Source of the DNA: Pyrocephalus nanus
Lineage: Eukaryota > Chordata > Aves > Passeriformes > Tyrannidae
Assembly (NCBI GenBank): GCA_038380795.1
Contig: CM076269.1
Location: 1,302,001-1,366,000 of the forward strand
DNA: 64,000 nucleotides
Direction: 5' to 3'
Of this stretch, positions 36,981 to 49,362 are shown one piece after another (within the stretch, counting starts at the first letter, position 1; each line of letters starts with the position of its first letter). A model generated the notes under the pieces. That model was not told where the DNA came from. It ran no database searches and saw only the letters and a program-made list of their open reading frames with translations. A program made the translations under genes and the position numbers.

Positions 36981-38570
36981 TTGCTTTTGAACTTAGCTGA
37001 AAGTTTTCAAGTCTCTCTCTAACTGTATACTGTCTTTTTTCTTCCCATTGCTCATCTTGTAGGACCTCATGAATATTTGTACAACATCCCTCAGGTTGCA
37101 TTCAGTCAAATGTTTATCCTGCTATTAATTGAATACTTTTCAATCCAGCACATGTGCTTCAAGAGATTTCTCCAGCTGTTTTCGTCTTCTGAAAAAAAAT
37201 AAATTATTTAAATACAAAACAATTTCAGTTTTCGTGGCAGAAAAAAGAACTACTGATAACAATATTATTTGTAGATGACTCTGTCTGACGGTTCCTCATA
37301 TGTTTGTCAGCTAACAAGTGAGCTAACCTGACTTGGTACAGGATATAATTTGAAAATTGCAGCAGATGCACAATCATATCTATTTAGGAAGTGATAAAAT
37401 GCAGTGTGTTTAAGTGTTTCATTTAAGATGAAATCTGCATAGAAACACTTAGCCATGGGATGGATAAATGATCATTCCAAGCATGTGTTAGCTACAAAAC
37501 AACACTGTGAGCTACTCACTACAGAATGAAGAAGCAATCTAAGGGAAAATGTAATTATAGGAATGATTAATAACAATAATAGCTTTAGCATGGAATTCTT
37601 CTTTTCCCTGTCTCTGCCTTACAAAGGCACAGTTTCATAGCTTGCAGCAGCTTGAGGCTGACCAGCTGCACGCCCATAACTTTTATGCACTTAAACATTT
37701 CAACTGCCCTGTCATTTCTTCTGGATTCTCAGCTGCCTTGGATTCCTATTTTCAGATATTAGCTCATAATTTTGATCTTGAATCTCTAACTGATGCAGCC
37801 CCCAGAAATGCAGGATACATTTTTTTTCTCCTGGGCTTATAATTCTCCTGGAGCAAGACATCACTATTTCAACAGGAAGGCAGTAAAACATTTCTGAACA
37901 CTAGGAACAGCAGTCTCCCCTGTAATAGATTCTGATTTATTTTTAACAGAATCAATAGTTGTTTGCAAGTAGTTGCACGCTGCAGTCTGTGAGTAAGGTG
38001 AGACTGAGAGGATGCAGCTGTCTGATGGTTCAGGTAGAGTAATCTGATTGCAGACTGGGGCTGCTTTCCATGAGATCCACAGTGCCAGCAGCTCCCTGAG
38101 ACTGCCCCCCTTTCAGATGGCTCCACACATCCCTGGAGAAATCCATCTCTACAGCAGATTCCTCTGCCTCACCTCTGCACTGACTGGAGTTAAGCACTGC
38201 ATTTGCAGGTAGGGCTCGATGAAGAAAATCATCACACGAGTGCAGCTCAGAGTTCCCTGTTCAACGGGCTTCCCAACACCTCAAGATCATCATGATTGGT
38301 CTGCAGTTCAGTCCATTCCTGTCTTCTTTTTAGAACAGGATGGAGTAGCCCCTTTTATGCTCAAATAATTCTCAGTCATCGTGCACAAGTCAATAATGAG
38401 AGATTTGTACCAGCCAGTTGTTTTTTTCTGTTATGAAGAGGATGATTGAATTAAATATTTTCAAATCTCAGTCTAACTTTTGCTCTCCAGCTTCTCCTCA
38501 ACACACAGTTACTCTGGTGTAAGTATTAGGAAATTATATGCAAAATACTAATTGTTAATCACCCCCTCCT
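36981..38570. other. Non-coding stretch, no gene seen
   Basis: Unique AT-rich sequence. Short frames only. Nothing else can be named. Confidence 0.5.
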
Positions 38571-38595
38571 CCCCCCCCCCCAAAAAAAAAAAAAA
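38571..38595. repeat. C11 followed directly by A14
   Basis: Two abutting homopolymers with no intervening base, after a C-rich lead CCCCCTCCT. The junction of C and A runs can be unstable. No retroelement is recognisable. Confidence 0.9.
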
Positions 38596-39242
38596 GGTAC
38601 TACCAAAGCTGGGGCATTTCCTCTGACTGGAATTTGACTTTAATCAGCATTAGAATCTAAAAGATAGAAAGGCACAGTGCGGTAGATTAAATGGCTTTTG
38701 CTTTCAGGAGAGCAGCTGAGTTACTCTATTCTAATAAGATATTCCCTTGAGAAGGATTGAGGTGAATGTAACCCTAAAAAAAATTCTGTTACTGGAAGGA
38801 ACTTCCTAAATATGTACACCTCTCTATTATGGCATAATTGCTATTTATTTGGGCTTATATTAAGAAGAAAAACCTACCTTTTGGATGCTTTTAGAGTTTT
38901 ATTACTTGTGAGGCAAGAGATGTGGACAGGCTGTGGAGATGCTGAAAGGATGTTCAGAACGTGGGAGATAATGCAAAATAAATGACTTTTAGCTCTGGTT
39001 TGTACCCTGCACAGAGATAACCAGGGGAGGTTTATGGGCACCCCCAGGGTGCATGTTCTGTGCTGCATGACATGATGTAATGGCTTGGAGGATCTGTCAG
39101 GGGGGAGTGTTAAAAGCAAAGCTGTGCTCAGGAAAACAGCTCAGGCCAAACTGCCAGGATTCCAAACTTCAGTGAGCTGTGGAGCAGGAGAGCACCACAG
39201 GCCTTCTGGTGTCTGCCTTCCTTCTGTGAAAAACGAGAAAAC
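38596..39242. other. Non-coding stretch
   Basis: Unique sequence without supported frames or repeats. Confidence 0.5.
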
Positions 39243-39377
39243 ATTTTATTATTTTTATTATTTTTATTATTTTATTATTTTTATTATTTTATTATTTTAT
39301 TTTTATTATATTTTATTATATTGTATTATATTTTATTAAATTTTATTATATTTTATTATATTTTTTTTATTATATTT
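39243..39377 (+). repeat. (TTTTA/TTA)n microsatellite
   Basis: About 135 bases made almost only of ATT, ATTTT and ATTATATTTT units. The unit length drifts along the array (ATT plus ATTTT at the start, TTTTATTATA later), indicating repeated slippage and interruption. Confidence 0.95.
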
Positions 39378-39389
39378 GCCTATTTAAAC

Positions 39390-39405
39390 ACCTGCAGCTG
39401 CAGGT
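39390..39405. promoter_or_regulatory. 16-bp perfect palindrome of E-box motifs
   Basis: ACCTGCAGCTGCAGGT is exactly self-complementary. It contains CACCTG (39389-39394, with the preceding C) and CAGCTG (39395-39400), both bHLH/ZEB-type E-boxes, and its right arm CAGGT is the mirror of the first. It lies 12 bases after the ATTTT microsatellite. Binding by bHLH, ZEB or SNAI proteins is an inference. Confidence 0.4.
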
Positions 39406-41958
39406 CAGCTCCTGATGAAGACTGTTCTCCTTTGAGGGGATCTGTCCTTTATTCGGTGCCATTGGCCTTTTAAATGATAATTAAGCTAAATTTTAAAATT
39501 ATATTATATCATAATCTCTTTTTTTTTTTTTTAATGAAAGGGTGATGACAAGGCATTGCAGGGGGAATCCTTTTTCTGGCAAATCACTTGTATTTTGTTA
39601 TCTTTGGAATCTGCTTCCTTCCTTTGCTCTGGCAGAAGCCAGGTGTTGACTTCTAGGGAGTGTTAAAAAGTCTTTTTTCTTCTTTTTTTTTTTTTTTCAT
39701 GGAGAAATAAGACCATAGATCAAATTGCAGGAAATATGTGGTTTCCTTTTCTTTTTGGATAGCTTTTTTCTTTGTTTTTGTTTTGTTAAGTGATTTTAAT
39801 TATAGGTTATTACATATTAAGGTTTTTCTATTTACATATAAATTCAGATATTGCAAATTGCATTACTCATGAATGGAAAAAAATAAAACAGTTTATCAGC
39901 AAAAGGAAGTCCCCACCAGAGTCATCATTCCTTTTGCATAATGTTAATGATGCTCCAAATAATAGTAAAAGGGAAACCAGCAAAACACAAAAGCTCTTTA
40001 TTAGCAAAGAAATACATTTGTGTGGTACTGTGTCAGCATCATTCTTGCTGAAGAACTTTTCAAGCCCGGACATAATAAACCACTCTCTCTCTTCTGGATA
40101 ATGATTTTCCCACATAAAAATCCTCTTTCATATTTCAGCCCCCTGCAATCCAGTGCCAGTTTAATACCATGGTGTCTGTCATCACATCATTAGAGTTATT
40201 TGCTCCAGTGTCAGCTGTTTCACCAGCAGTCCAGACCCACAGCCCTTCCCTTGCTGCCTCTTCTGCTCCTTGGAGTGAGGATGGTCCCAGTGCAACTCAA
40301 AGACAGCAAAAGGAGTTCCAGAAATTAAAAAAAAAAAAAAAAAATTTATATATATATATATATAAAAGTTGCCCCAACACTAATAAAGCTGCTAACAAAA
40401 GGTATGCCAAACCTCTCTGAAAACAAAAGTTTACTTACTTGGAACAAACTTGGATATGGAATGGGTGGGAAGAAGAAGGGAAAACTGTAGTGGCTGTAGT
40501 GCTGCATTACTCCACTTCTTAATCCTGCAACAGAGCTTAATTAGAATTCTGTGTATGCTCCTCTGCCATACACCACATACCATAGTTGTGTTAGTGAGAT
40601 GAACCTGAATATTCAGATAATGAGCAGTAATAAAAACTCAAGAGTAATATAACTGTGAACAAAAGTTAGCCAAGGAGCAGGGCAGAAAGAAAAATGTTTT
40701 AATTTAGCACTTTGAGAACTTCCGAATTTTTTTCAAGTGGAAGTGTTTTTAGGCAGTTACTCTGAGTGATATAAGCAGTATTCATATTCTCACAAAACTT
40801 TGAAATCTGGGACTTCATTATTACATAACCAAATCTAAACTAAACAAAGGTAAAGTTTACCAATGATTTTCCTGCAAGTCCATTACTGTTGGATATTCTT
40901 TCAAGTCCTTGGGTGCCCTAAATGTCACCAACCTGCAGAACTCAAACTGTTCACTGAACAGGCCATATTGCTTTGTAATCCTCAGATTTGGGAGACTGCA
41001 GTGAATTTATGCACCTGGAAGTGTTTTGTGCAGACATTCTAATGACTTCAGATCCAATGGTCAGGTTTAAACTGTGGGTATTTGTGTACTTATTTGTACC
41101 GAGTTTCGAAGAAAACAGCAGCATTTTCAATGTTTCTGTACTGGAAAATGTATTTCACACTAGCCATGTTTCTAATTTGGGCTGTTTAGCTGCTTTAGTA
41201 TTTATAATATAATGGCTTTTCTCCATCCCACTTTAATATGTGTTAATGAAATAACAAGGATAGAAATAAAATTCTTTGGGGTAACACTATTTGTTGATTA
41301 AAACTATTCCTTTCTGCAAAAATACTGCAACCTCAAAGAAATGGAGTGTGTCAAAATCAAAGCTTTATGTCACATTAAAAGCCACATTCAGTCAGAAGGG
41401 TTTTTGCTTATACATCAATTTTTAGGCATGTTGAACAGCTACGATGTGGACAAGCAACAGAGATATAACCATCATATTTCTTTCTTATTTCAATTTTCAG
41501 AGTCAAACACATGACTTGTCTGTATTTAAGCGAAAAACCCCAACAAAACAGTGATCAGAATATAGCAATGAGCCAATTAGATTTACCCTGTGTAAATCTT
41601 GAACATCAGTGCACTGTGACAGCAGCACACAGAGGTAAATCTAGAGCTGTTCATTCCTTTGGGACTAGAGAAGAAACTCCAGCAAGCACTGTCAGATGGG
41701 TTTGTGCCATCCAGAGCCTCAAAGCAATCCCACAGGGTGCAACAGCCCAGGGAAAGGCTGGTGGTCAGTTCATTGACAATATTTGCAACCAGAGAAGTGC
41801 ACCAGGGAAGGGAGATGTCCCACAGACAGCAGAGGTGTGAGTGTCACACAGCTCAGGTCACAACTTTCAGTCATTTCTGACCCAGCCTCCCTAAGAGCCT
41901 TCAATCTCCAGTTCTTCTCACTGGTAAAATGACATTTCTGCCTATCAGGAACCCCAAG
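39406..41958. other. Non-coding stretch with A/T runs
   Basis: T14 (39519-39532), T15 (39683-39697) and A18 plus (TA)n (40327-40364) runs occur. Frames such as 39790-40101 and 41511-41840 have no recognisable domain. At 41905-41935, CCAGTTCTTCTCACTGGTAAAATGAC faintly recalls a MIR core but cannot be extended. Confidence 0.45.
40327..40364. repeat. A18 run followed by (TA)n
   Basis: Eighteen A are followed by TTTATATATATATATATAT, giving about eight TA units. The arrangement is a typical compound microsatellite. Confidence 0.95.
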
Positions 41959-41959
41959 C

Positions 41960-42330
41960 TGTTATATGGGTGTGTAAGAACATATGGATTAATGTGCCAT
42001 ATAATGGTGGGCAGAAAAAAGAGCTCCCTAATCACCTGGGTTGAGGGAACGAAGGAAGACATATTTGCCTGCCATCTGTTAATGTAAATGGTGCAGCTAA
42101 TTTAGCAGTATTAGACCTGAATCATCGTGCCATTAGTCCAGTTTTACATCACTGTGAAACTGGAAGTGAATCATTAATATCAATGAAATTATCCCGGTGT
42201 CAGCCATGGAGTAATCTGCAGAGGGGATCAGGTTCATTAATTTTAATAATTTATGATGCAGTGTAGGCTACACAATTTTACTAAATCTACTTTTATTTAA
42301 TGTGACCTACTGATCCTTGCATGTATTACA
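41960..42330. promoter_or_regulatory. CNE-like block
   Basis: Unique, complex sequence with isolated CpGs (GAACGAAGG, CATCGTGCC, TCCCGGTGTC) and clustered TAAT cores: GTTAATGTAAATGG, GCTAATTTAGC, AATCATTAATATCAATG, TTCATTAATTTTAATAATTTATG. It has no homopolymer, no transposon signature and no frame. It is one of the blocks I would most expect to align to other amniotes. Confidence 0.4.
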
Positions 42331-43640
42331 AATCACCCATGTATTTGATATGTCCATTCTAAGCAGTTTCTGAGGAAGCAGAGTGTACCAACTTCTGCAT
42401 TTTCCTGGGAAGGTGGTGACCTGATCATTGAAATGTTTGCTGAAGAGCTGGATCCCGTGAAATGAAGGTATCACCATGAAACAATGAACTTCTCAGGCTG
42501 CAGTGGCAGTTTGAAATCTGAATGTAGAGCACTGAGATGCATCAACATCAGCAAGTGTAAATTACCTGCAGTAGATGTAGCACCTCGACACTTACTGATT
42601 TAATCCTTCAGTTGCCAAAACATTTGAATCCAATTTTTGTGTGGTATTTTATATATCTATTTCTTAAGGTAAAACTGTCTCTCTAATTCAGTGTTAACAG
42701 GTCAGGCTACCAAAAAGCTGTGTATGAGAATCAAATCAATACCAGCTGATCTTGCAAGGCTGTGGAAACACTGACTTACTTTCCTTCCCACCACATGGAA
42801 GATACCTTGTGCATCCTGGTGTCCTGAGCATGGGTTTGAAGGCATAATATTCTGCCTCTGATCTTAAAGATGTGGTTAGCTGCCATGCAATAGGAAGGTG
42901 ACAAATACAGAAAGTGAATTTGAGAGGTTAGAGCCTGGATAGAGCACCTGCAGGGCATTTAACTGGGATTTTACTGCCATCTACCCTCTCCCAGCCCTGG
43001 GGAAGGCTGCTGTCCCTGCAGCTGAACCTTCAGAAGAGATGGATGTGTGTCTGTGCTGCTGCTTCTCCAGTGCACAGCTGGGTGCCTGCCTGCACATCCA
43101 TCCTCATCAGCTCTTGAAGCCAGTACAAAAGAAGCTCAAGCATGCTTAATTATCAGCAGATGGCAGCTAACTTTTTATGTCTTAAAGCTACTGGTGCAGG
43201 GGAATGTTCCCCTGGATGCAGGCAGGCTGTCTTTCTGGAGTGGATCCTTCCAGAACTCTCTCTCTGAGACCATGGAGGAAGCATTTAGCTGTGAGTGCCA
43301 GGCTGGTGTTCTTGTGGTTGTCACTCCATGGTTTCAGCACACTGAGATCCACCCTGCTACTTCAGTGCTCTTTTAGGGTACCAGGTCTGCCTCCAGGGTT
43401 TTTCCTTACTGTTTCAGTGCCACTTCACACAATGGCAGGGTGGGTACTGTCACTGTCTTGTTCAGGCAGGGGAATTATTCTAAATTTTGCTCCACACCCT
43501 TTCTATGTTTTGGCTGATGCCTGCATTTACAGGACACAATAACATTCAGCAATGTATCTTACACCCTGGCACATTTAATTAGTATGTCAAACTTGTGCTT
43601 GTGCTTCTATTTCTATTTCCAAAGCAGAAGCACTTTGCTC
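42331..43640. other. Non-coding stretch, moderate GC in its second half
   Basis: Unique sequence. Two overlapping frames (43047-43376 and 43204-43542) cross a moderately GC-rich part but show no domain. No repeat family is recognisable. Confidence 0.45.
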
Positions 43641-44300
43641 ATAGTTTGGTGTCAGAATGCATGAAACCTCCTTGGCATAATGTGAATTAGAACCAGCAGC
43701 AAAATGAATGAATGATTAGTATTGGGCATGGATCCAGTGTTTGACATTCCACTCATTAGAAAGTCTACTCTAATTAACTTAATTGGAATCTACTGGGTGT
43801 GCCATTGATGGATTTGCTTGTCACCACGATTTTGTTTTATGTTCCATCACACTCATGGGTGAAAACATGATGTATGCTGAGATTACCTTGTTCTTCAGAG
43901 GGATCTGCAAATCACAGCCCCCCCTGCTCCCCCCCGGGGCCTGGTGAAGTCCAGGGGAGGCAGGGGGAGTGCTGGGGAACTCCCCTGCATGGGAATTGTT
44001 TGCTCAGAGCCCACCTGGGCTGCACATGGCACACAGCTTTGCATTTCTGCAGCACCTGGGGATTGTAAATGATCTCCTGCACGCTGAGGAATCAATCCAG
44101 CCACTTTTCCCGATGCCGATAGCACCTCTTCCTACGAGGGGTCACTGAAAGTGCTCAATACACTCATTGGGGCTGCTCAATAGGTTGTCAGGATCTGTCT
44201 GTAATTAAGTGAGCCCTGTACAAACACTGTTATAAATTAAATTATATGTGTTTTCTGACTGGTGTACAGGGAATCAGATCTTTCTGTAATCATACAGTAA
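43641..44300. promoter_or_regulatory. CNE-like segments flanking a GC-rich part
   Basis: Segment 43650-43860 has GATTAGTATTGGG, CACTCATTAGAAAG and CTCTAATTAACTTAATTGG words, and 44150-44260 has CTCATTGGGGCTGC and GTAATTAAGTGAGC. Between them 43900-44050 is C/G-rich with runs C8 and CCCCCCCGGGGCC. No frame is supported. The CNE reading is an inference. Confidence 0.3.
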
Positions 44301-45907
44301 ATAATTAGCAAAACCAGGATGAGTCCAAGGATTCTGTTGAATGAAAACCAACTCTGCAAGTTGCCACTTGAATCACTAGAACTACTAACTTACTCAAAGG
44401 ATTTTATCCTTTTATCTGTAATCCTGACACATCCACCTCAGCCAAAGCCAGAGGTTTTACAAAGAACTTTTGCTTTTCAACTTGTACACCTGTGCTGACT
44501 TTCCATCCTCTTTGTCTGCATCTGCATATTTCATTAGATCAGGGCCCTCCTAATGGTGAGCAAATAATCTATTTTTGGTCTAGAAAATAGCACTGCTATT
44601 AAATGTAAATGGGAGGTTGGATTTCCATTACACTTCTCTGGTCTAAGGCATAAAATCCTGTAAGCAGAATGGAAGGAGACACAACTTTAAGCTTTGAAAG
44701 CATGAAGTGGTTAAATGGATACCAGTGGGAGGAAAATCTGAATGATGGGGAAGATATATAGAAAAATCTAAAGTCCCTCTTATTAATATAAAATCTGTGG
44801 TCATACTTGGAATGAAACCCCTATCCCCAGAGAAGTTTATAGAATACATGCAGCAAGGAAAATGCCATTGTTACCTCATGAATAATGGACTTTGATAGAT
44901 ATCATGACAATAAGTGTATTTTAGGAAACAGTATCTTTTATGGTAGTCTGCTGAAAGATTAAAAGGATTTAACATTTCATTTACACTGTCTATTTTTTTT
45001 CTGATAGCTTTTAAAGCAGGCCTGTGGAATGTATTGCCTTTTTTTTTTTCCCAAAGAAATTTCACTAGAGAAGAAATACTACTTTTGTCATCAGTTGTTG
45101 TTATTATTAATATGGGACTGTGGAAAATTTTTCTTTACCTAAACTGAGTTCTGTGAAACTAATTTACTTTTATTTAAAAATGTAGTGAAGACTTGCAGAT
45201 AGTGTGATGAGTGACAGAAGCTGGAGTGGTATCTGAAGATGCAGATAGAAAGTGAGGTAGGAGTTTCTGCTGTCACCTGTGATTTATAAGCCACTGTTTG
45301 AGATTGTCTGAAATAAAAATAAGGATTGCAATAATCATTACAAAATAAAACTGGCCTCCTTTCAATCCTGGTCCAGATATATTTAAAAGGAAAGTCATGC
45401 AAGTTCTTTTTGTGGTGCCTGCCCCTAGAATCCCGAAAGGATTTCAGTTTAAGCGAATGTAAAAATGTTTTCTCAATTAAAAACTTATTAACTCTTTTCT
45501 CACCTGGGCATCTAAGGCATTTTGTGGTACCAAGTACACCACATGACCTGCAGTGTTGGAGAGTGCCCAGTTTGATTAGAATGACAAACTGGTTTTGCTG
45601 GAAAGTCGAGGTTTTGCTGGACCATGGTGAGGAACTGCAAAGCAAAGAAAAGGAAAGAAGCCAAAGCAGTTTCCAGTGGTCTTTCTGCTCTGTTAAACAT
45701 GCAGTGAAGAGGCAAGAATGCTCAGGTTGATGAGGAAATGAGTCCTATTTGTGTGACAGGTGAGGTTTTAGTAGCTGAAGTTGGTGGTTTGGGGTCTCAG
45801 TAAAAAGGCAGCATCTTCTTCATAACTTTCATTCATCAAACAAAATTTAAGCTTCAGGAAAAGCCAGGGTGGCTGAACTTAATCTGTCATAGGTAACTTG
45901 CATCTTC
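44301..45907. other. Non-coding stretch, no gene seen
   Basis: AT-rich unique sequence. A minus-strand frame of 168 codons (45139-45645) overlaps a plus-strand frame (45410-45730) and neither has a recognisable domain. Confidence 0.5.
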
Positions 45908-45955
45908 CAGGGGTGATTCCCAACCTTTTACTGCATTGGCCACATAATACATTTT
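45908..45955 (+). mobile_element. Possible hAT-type DNA transposon terminus
   Basis: CAGGGGTGATTCCCAACCTTTTACTGCATTGGCCACATAATAC follows the general layout of terminal inverted repeats of ancient amniote hAT elements ('caggggt, ccaacctttt, ggccacat'). I cannot find the matching inverted end nearby; the second GAAA tract begins about 200 bases downstream and may have disrupted it. A chance resemblance remains possible. Confidence 0.35.
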
Positions 45956-46130
45956 TCCAGGTAATTGAGAAACCAGACAAAAAAAGATCATAACCCATAC
46001 ACTGGGCCTGGAAATGCAAATTTACAAAACTATATCAAATATAAAAGTGTTGTGTAAATTTTCCAAGTCTATGCTAGAAGACTAAATAGAAAGAAAAAAA
46101 AATCACAACAAAGAAGAATGAGTTGATCTT
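45956..46130. other. Non-coding gap before the second GAAA tract
   Basis: AT-rich sequence that could be the body of the possible hAT remnant just upstream. Nothing in it is diagnostic. Confidence 0.4.
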
Positions 46131-46332
<202 letters not shown>

Positions 46333-46945
46333 CCAATTAAGATAATTACCCAAGAAAAGTACTTTTATTTTGCAAGTCTCTATCTGCATGTCTCTCTGGA
46401 AGTCTGCATCTTCTGAACTTAAATGTGTTTTGCAATCTGTTTGTATGTTGGTTGTGTTTCTTTTTTTTTTTTTTTTCCTTTCTTGGAGCACATTTGTCAA
46501 GAGCACAGAGCTGCTTTTACTCTTCAATTCCCTGTCATACACAGCTTGTTTCTGAGCCATGTGTGAATTGCAAAAGAAGCCTAGGTCTGGATCAGCTGAA
46601 GATCCATTGCCAGTGTTTGCTTTTTGACCTTCTGAGGAGCCCCCCCTGTTTCCAGTTGGTGCAGACTTTCTGCTTGGGATTTTTCTGGCTGGGTCTGGCT
46701 CGTGCTCTCTCTGCCATCAAGAAGGGGATTCCCATTTTCCCTGGGCTGCTCCCAGCGTGGGGAGGCACTTCCATCTCTTTTTTAGGGAGGACACCTCGAT
46801 TTTTCAGCAGCAGGAGGGGTTTGCTCTGGGTTTTTCTTTGGCTCCCATCAGTGCTGGGTGTTTGTTGTGAGCACATTTACAGATCTCCCAGGGTACAAGT
46901 GTCAAAGAGGTGATGCAACACAAAGAGCAGGGGCTTGCTTTGAGG
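46333..46945. other. Unassigned C/T-rich segment bounded by T runs
   Basis: A T16 run lies at 46461-46476. From about 46560 to 46930 the plus strand is T- and G-rich with many CTGGG, TTTTTC and CCCAG words, unlike its AT-rich neighbours, and a T18 run follows at 46946-46963. The composition recalls an LTR or other retroelement-derived sequence, but I cannot name a family and see no TG...CA ends, polyadenylation signal or primer-binding site. Frames 46425-46913 and 46592-46876 (minus) have no recognisable domain. Confidence 0.35.
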
Positions 46946-46963
46946 TTTTTTTTTTTTTTTTTT
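46946..46963. repeat. Homopolymer T18
   Basis: An uninterrupted T run immediately followed by AGTTATTCTATGAAC. ATTCTATGA resembles one unit of the CR1 3' tail repeat, but a single copy is not diagnostic. Confidence 0.9.
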
Positions 46964-48577
46964 AGTTATTCTATGAACATTTTAAACTCAGAAATTGTTC
47001 TGAATCCTGCAAGAAGTAGTGTCTGATTTTTGTGCTGAGACTGTGGATACTGGATTTTCTCAGCTAATGCCACTGTTAGACAGACTGTTGAAATGGGCTG
47101 CAATTTTGGGACAGCACAAACCCAGGCAGTGACATTCATCACCCCAGCACCAAGGCTGGTAGGGCCTGTCTGTGCTTTGGCCAAAAGAAATGTAGACCAT
47201 TTGTTAACTATTGGTTTTTCCACACTGGATCAACAGGGCTGGGGCTCTCAGTGGCTTAAAATGTACAAACCCAACCCAATCATGCTGATCTGGGAATGAC
47301 TGGAAATGGCACGAGAGGTCTGCTGTGTATTAAGGGTCTGTGCTCTTTATTGATAGTCCTTCCTAGATTACTTTTTCCTTTTTTGTACTAAGAAGCACAA
47401 AGAAAAATGACAGAACCTCATCTGGCAATTTTTATAAGGTATAAATATATACAACATATATAAATCTTAGTCTGGCAGTTCATCTAATATATATATACAT
47501 ATATAAAAGATTTCTTTTAGTAGGTTAGTCTTAGAAAAGACTTAAAGTCCCAAATGGATTCCTACATCATGTTTCATACATAGTGATTGGAGATTATCTG
47601 CAAATAAAATTTCTTTGAAAATTAACCTTCTATTAACTTCTTAAAATCTAATGATTAAACTACAATTAATTATTTGTGATCATGATGATTCATTGATCGT
47701 ATACTTTTAATCCAATTGTGGAGTAATCTCTCTTGCTTGTCAGCAAGACAAAGTGAGAAAAAATATCTTGACATTTTATATATGTATAAATAACAATGCA
47801 TTTATGTAATTTAGTCCTTTTTTTTTAAACAGTTTCACAACTCTTTTCTTGTCTTCCTAACCAACCCACAAAAAAATAAAAACAAAAGACTTATTCAGGA
47901 TTCACAGAAAACATTTTTCAAGGTCAGATGACTCAGAATTCAGAGGAAGGCCTTGAGCAGGGATAGGGGTTTAAATAAGTTGGCCTGTTGCATCATTAGA
48001 AAATACAGTTTCACAGTGCCAGCACCTAATTCCAGTCTCACAAACTCTGGCTTCACAACTCTGGAATTCTTGACTTATACGAGACCCAGCAGATCTGCTA
48101 CATTCTGAACCTCTGTCCCTTTTCAAGCTGTCTTGTAACCAAACTGCCACACAAACGGGAGCCTTTCCTTCCCCAACCGTCATAAATTCAATTTCTGCTG
48201 CTTTAGACAGCCTTTTTTTTGAGAACATGACTAGTAACCATTTTTATGTTTTTTTCACTTTTAATATATTTTAGGTTAATGCGTTCCAGTTTAATTTACC
48301 TTTGATAGTAAAACCTGCAATAACACATTTACAATGCGTTTGGTTTTACAGAGTTAATCACAACTTCATAAACTTTAAAATACTGGTTAAAACAGGTATT
48401 GTGCAGTAGCAACCCTTTTTGTTCTCTTGCCTGGGATTGCCTGGGAGCCTCCCTGCCCAGCTCAGTGTGAACTGCCCTTGATCCAGTCCAAGGAAATGAT
48501 GGATGTCTTGGAATAACTTCACCCAGAACCAGTGTGGTTCATCCACTTCCCCCGGCTGGAGGAGGAGGCAGAGCCAG
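46964..48577. other. Non-coding stretch; AT-rich CNE-like part
   Basis: 47441-47508 is TA-rich low complexity. 47620-47820 is AT-rich with CTACAATTAATTATTTG, TGATCATGATGATTCATTGATCG and CTTTTAATCCAATTG words and looks CNE-like. The rest is unique sequence with no supported gene. Confidence 0.4.
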
Positions 48578-48666
48578 GAGTCCTTATTTGGGACAGGCAT
48601 CCCAAAGAGTCCCCATGTGGGACAGGCATCCCAAAGAGTCCCCATGTGGGACAGGCATCCCAAAAG
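48578..48666 (+). repeat. 29-bp tandem repeat, about 2.7 copies
   Basis: Units beginning GGGACAGGCATCCCAAA start at 48590, 48619 and 48648; the first two are identical over 29 bases and the third breaks off after CCCAAAAG. A diverged partial copy (GAGTCCTTATTTG) precedes them. Near-identity indicates recent expansion. The 29-base unit shifts the reading frame each time. Confidence 0.95.
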
Positions 48667-49330
48667 TACCTCTGGGGTTCCCACTGTGCAACCAGCCTGC
48701 ATCTCCTCAGCATCTGCAGCCACTGTGTGCTGTGTGGACCTCAGCCTCAAAAAGGGTGGACAGCGAGTGAAATGATCCTCGTAGGACTGCACTCAAAAAC
48801 AGTGTTAGCAGGTTTTCTTCCAAACTGTAAGAAAGACAATTTTTGCCAGGTTCAAACAGCTGAATAAATAGCTCCTGGCTTGTTGATATAGCAGGGGGAA
48901 AAAAAAGCTCTAATTTATCACAGTTCATCACATGCTTTTATCCTTACTTTTTTTATTTCCTTTTCCTTTTTTTTTTCCTCAGGATAAGTATATAAGGCTC
49001 TGTGTGATGAATTTATGCCTGTTTGTATGAAAATTGGATAAAAAAAACTGGGTCAAAGTACTATTCTTAGCCACAGATGAAATGCCACTGGCTCATTGAA
49101 AATCCATTCTCGTCTCTATATTTTTGTCCATCAGGTTTCGAACTTTGGTGCCGAGCAGTTTGATGTAAATTGCTCTCCTCAAAACAGCACATCTTGCTAA
49201 AGCCCTCTGAAGCAAGTACCACTTGTACAGCAGAAACTGCATCATGTGCAGCACATCAAGAATTCTGGTGGAAAGGTCTGCTTATCTCATCAAAGTGAGA
49301 TTATATCTGTGTAGACATAAAGTATAGTAG
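48667..49330. other. Non-coding stretch
   Basis: Unique sequence with T-rich patches near 48950-48980. No gene or repeat family can be supported. Confidence 0.5.
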
Positions 49331-49362
49331 GTATATATATATATATGTATATATAGGTATAT
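49331..49362. repeat. (TA)n-rich microsatellite
   Basis: TATATATATATATATGTATATATAGGTATA pattern: a short, interrupted TA array. Confidence 0.9.

Noticed and set aside
41905..41940. Weak MIR-like CTCACTGGTAAAATGAC phrase
   Set aside because: Too short and isolated to assign to a SINE.
46964..46985. ATTCTATGA after a T run, like a CR1 3' tail
   Set aside because: Only one tail unit is present and no CR1 body lies upstream.
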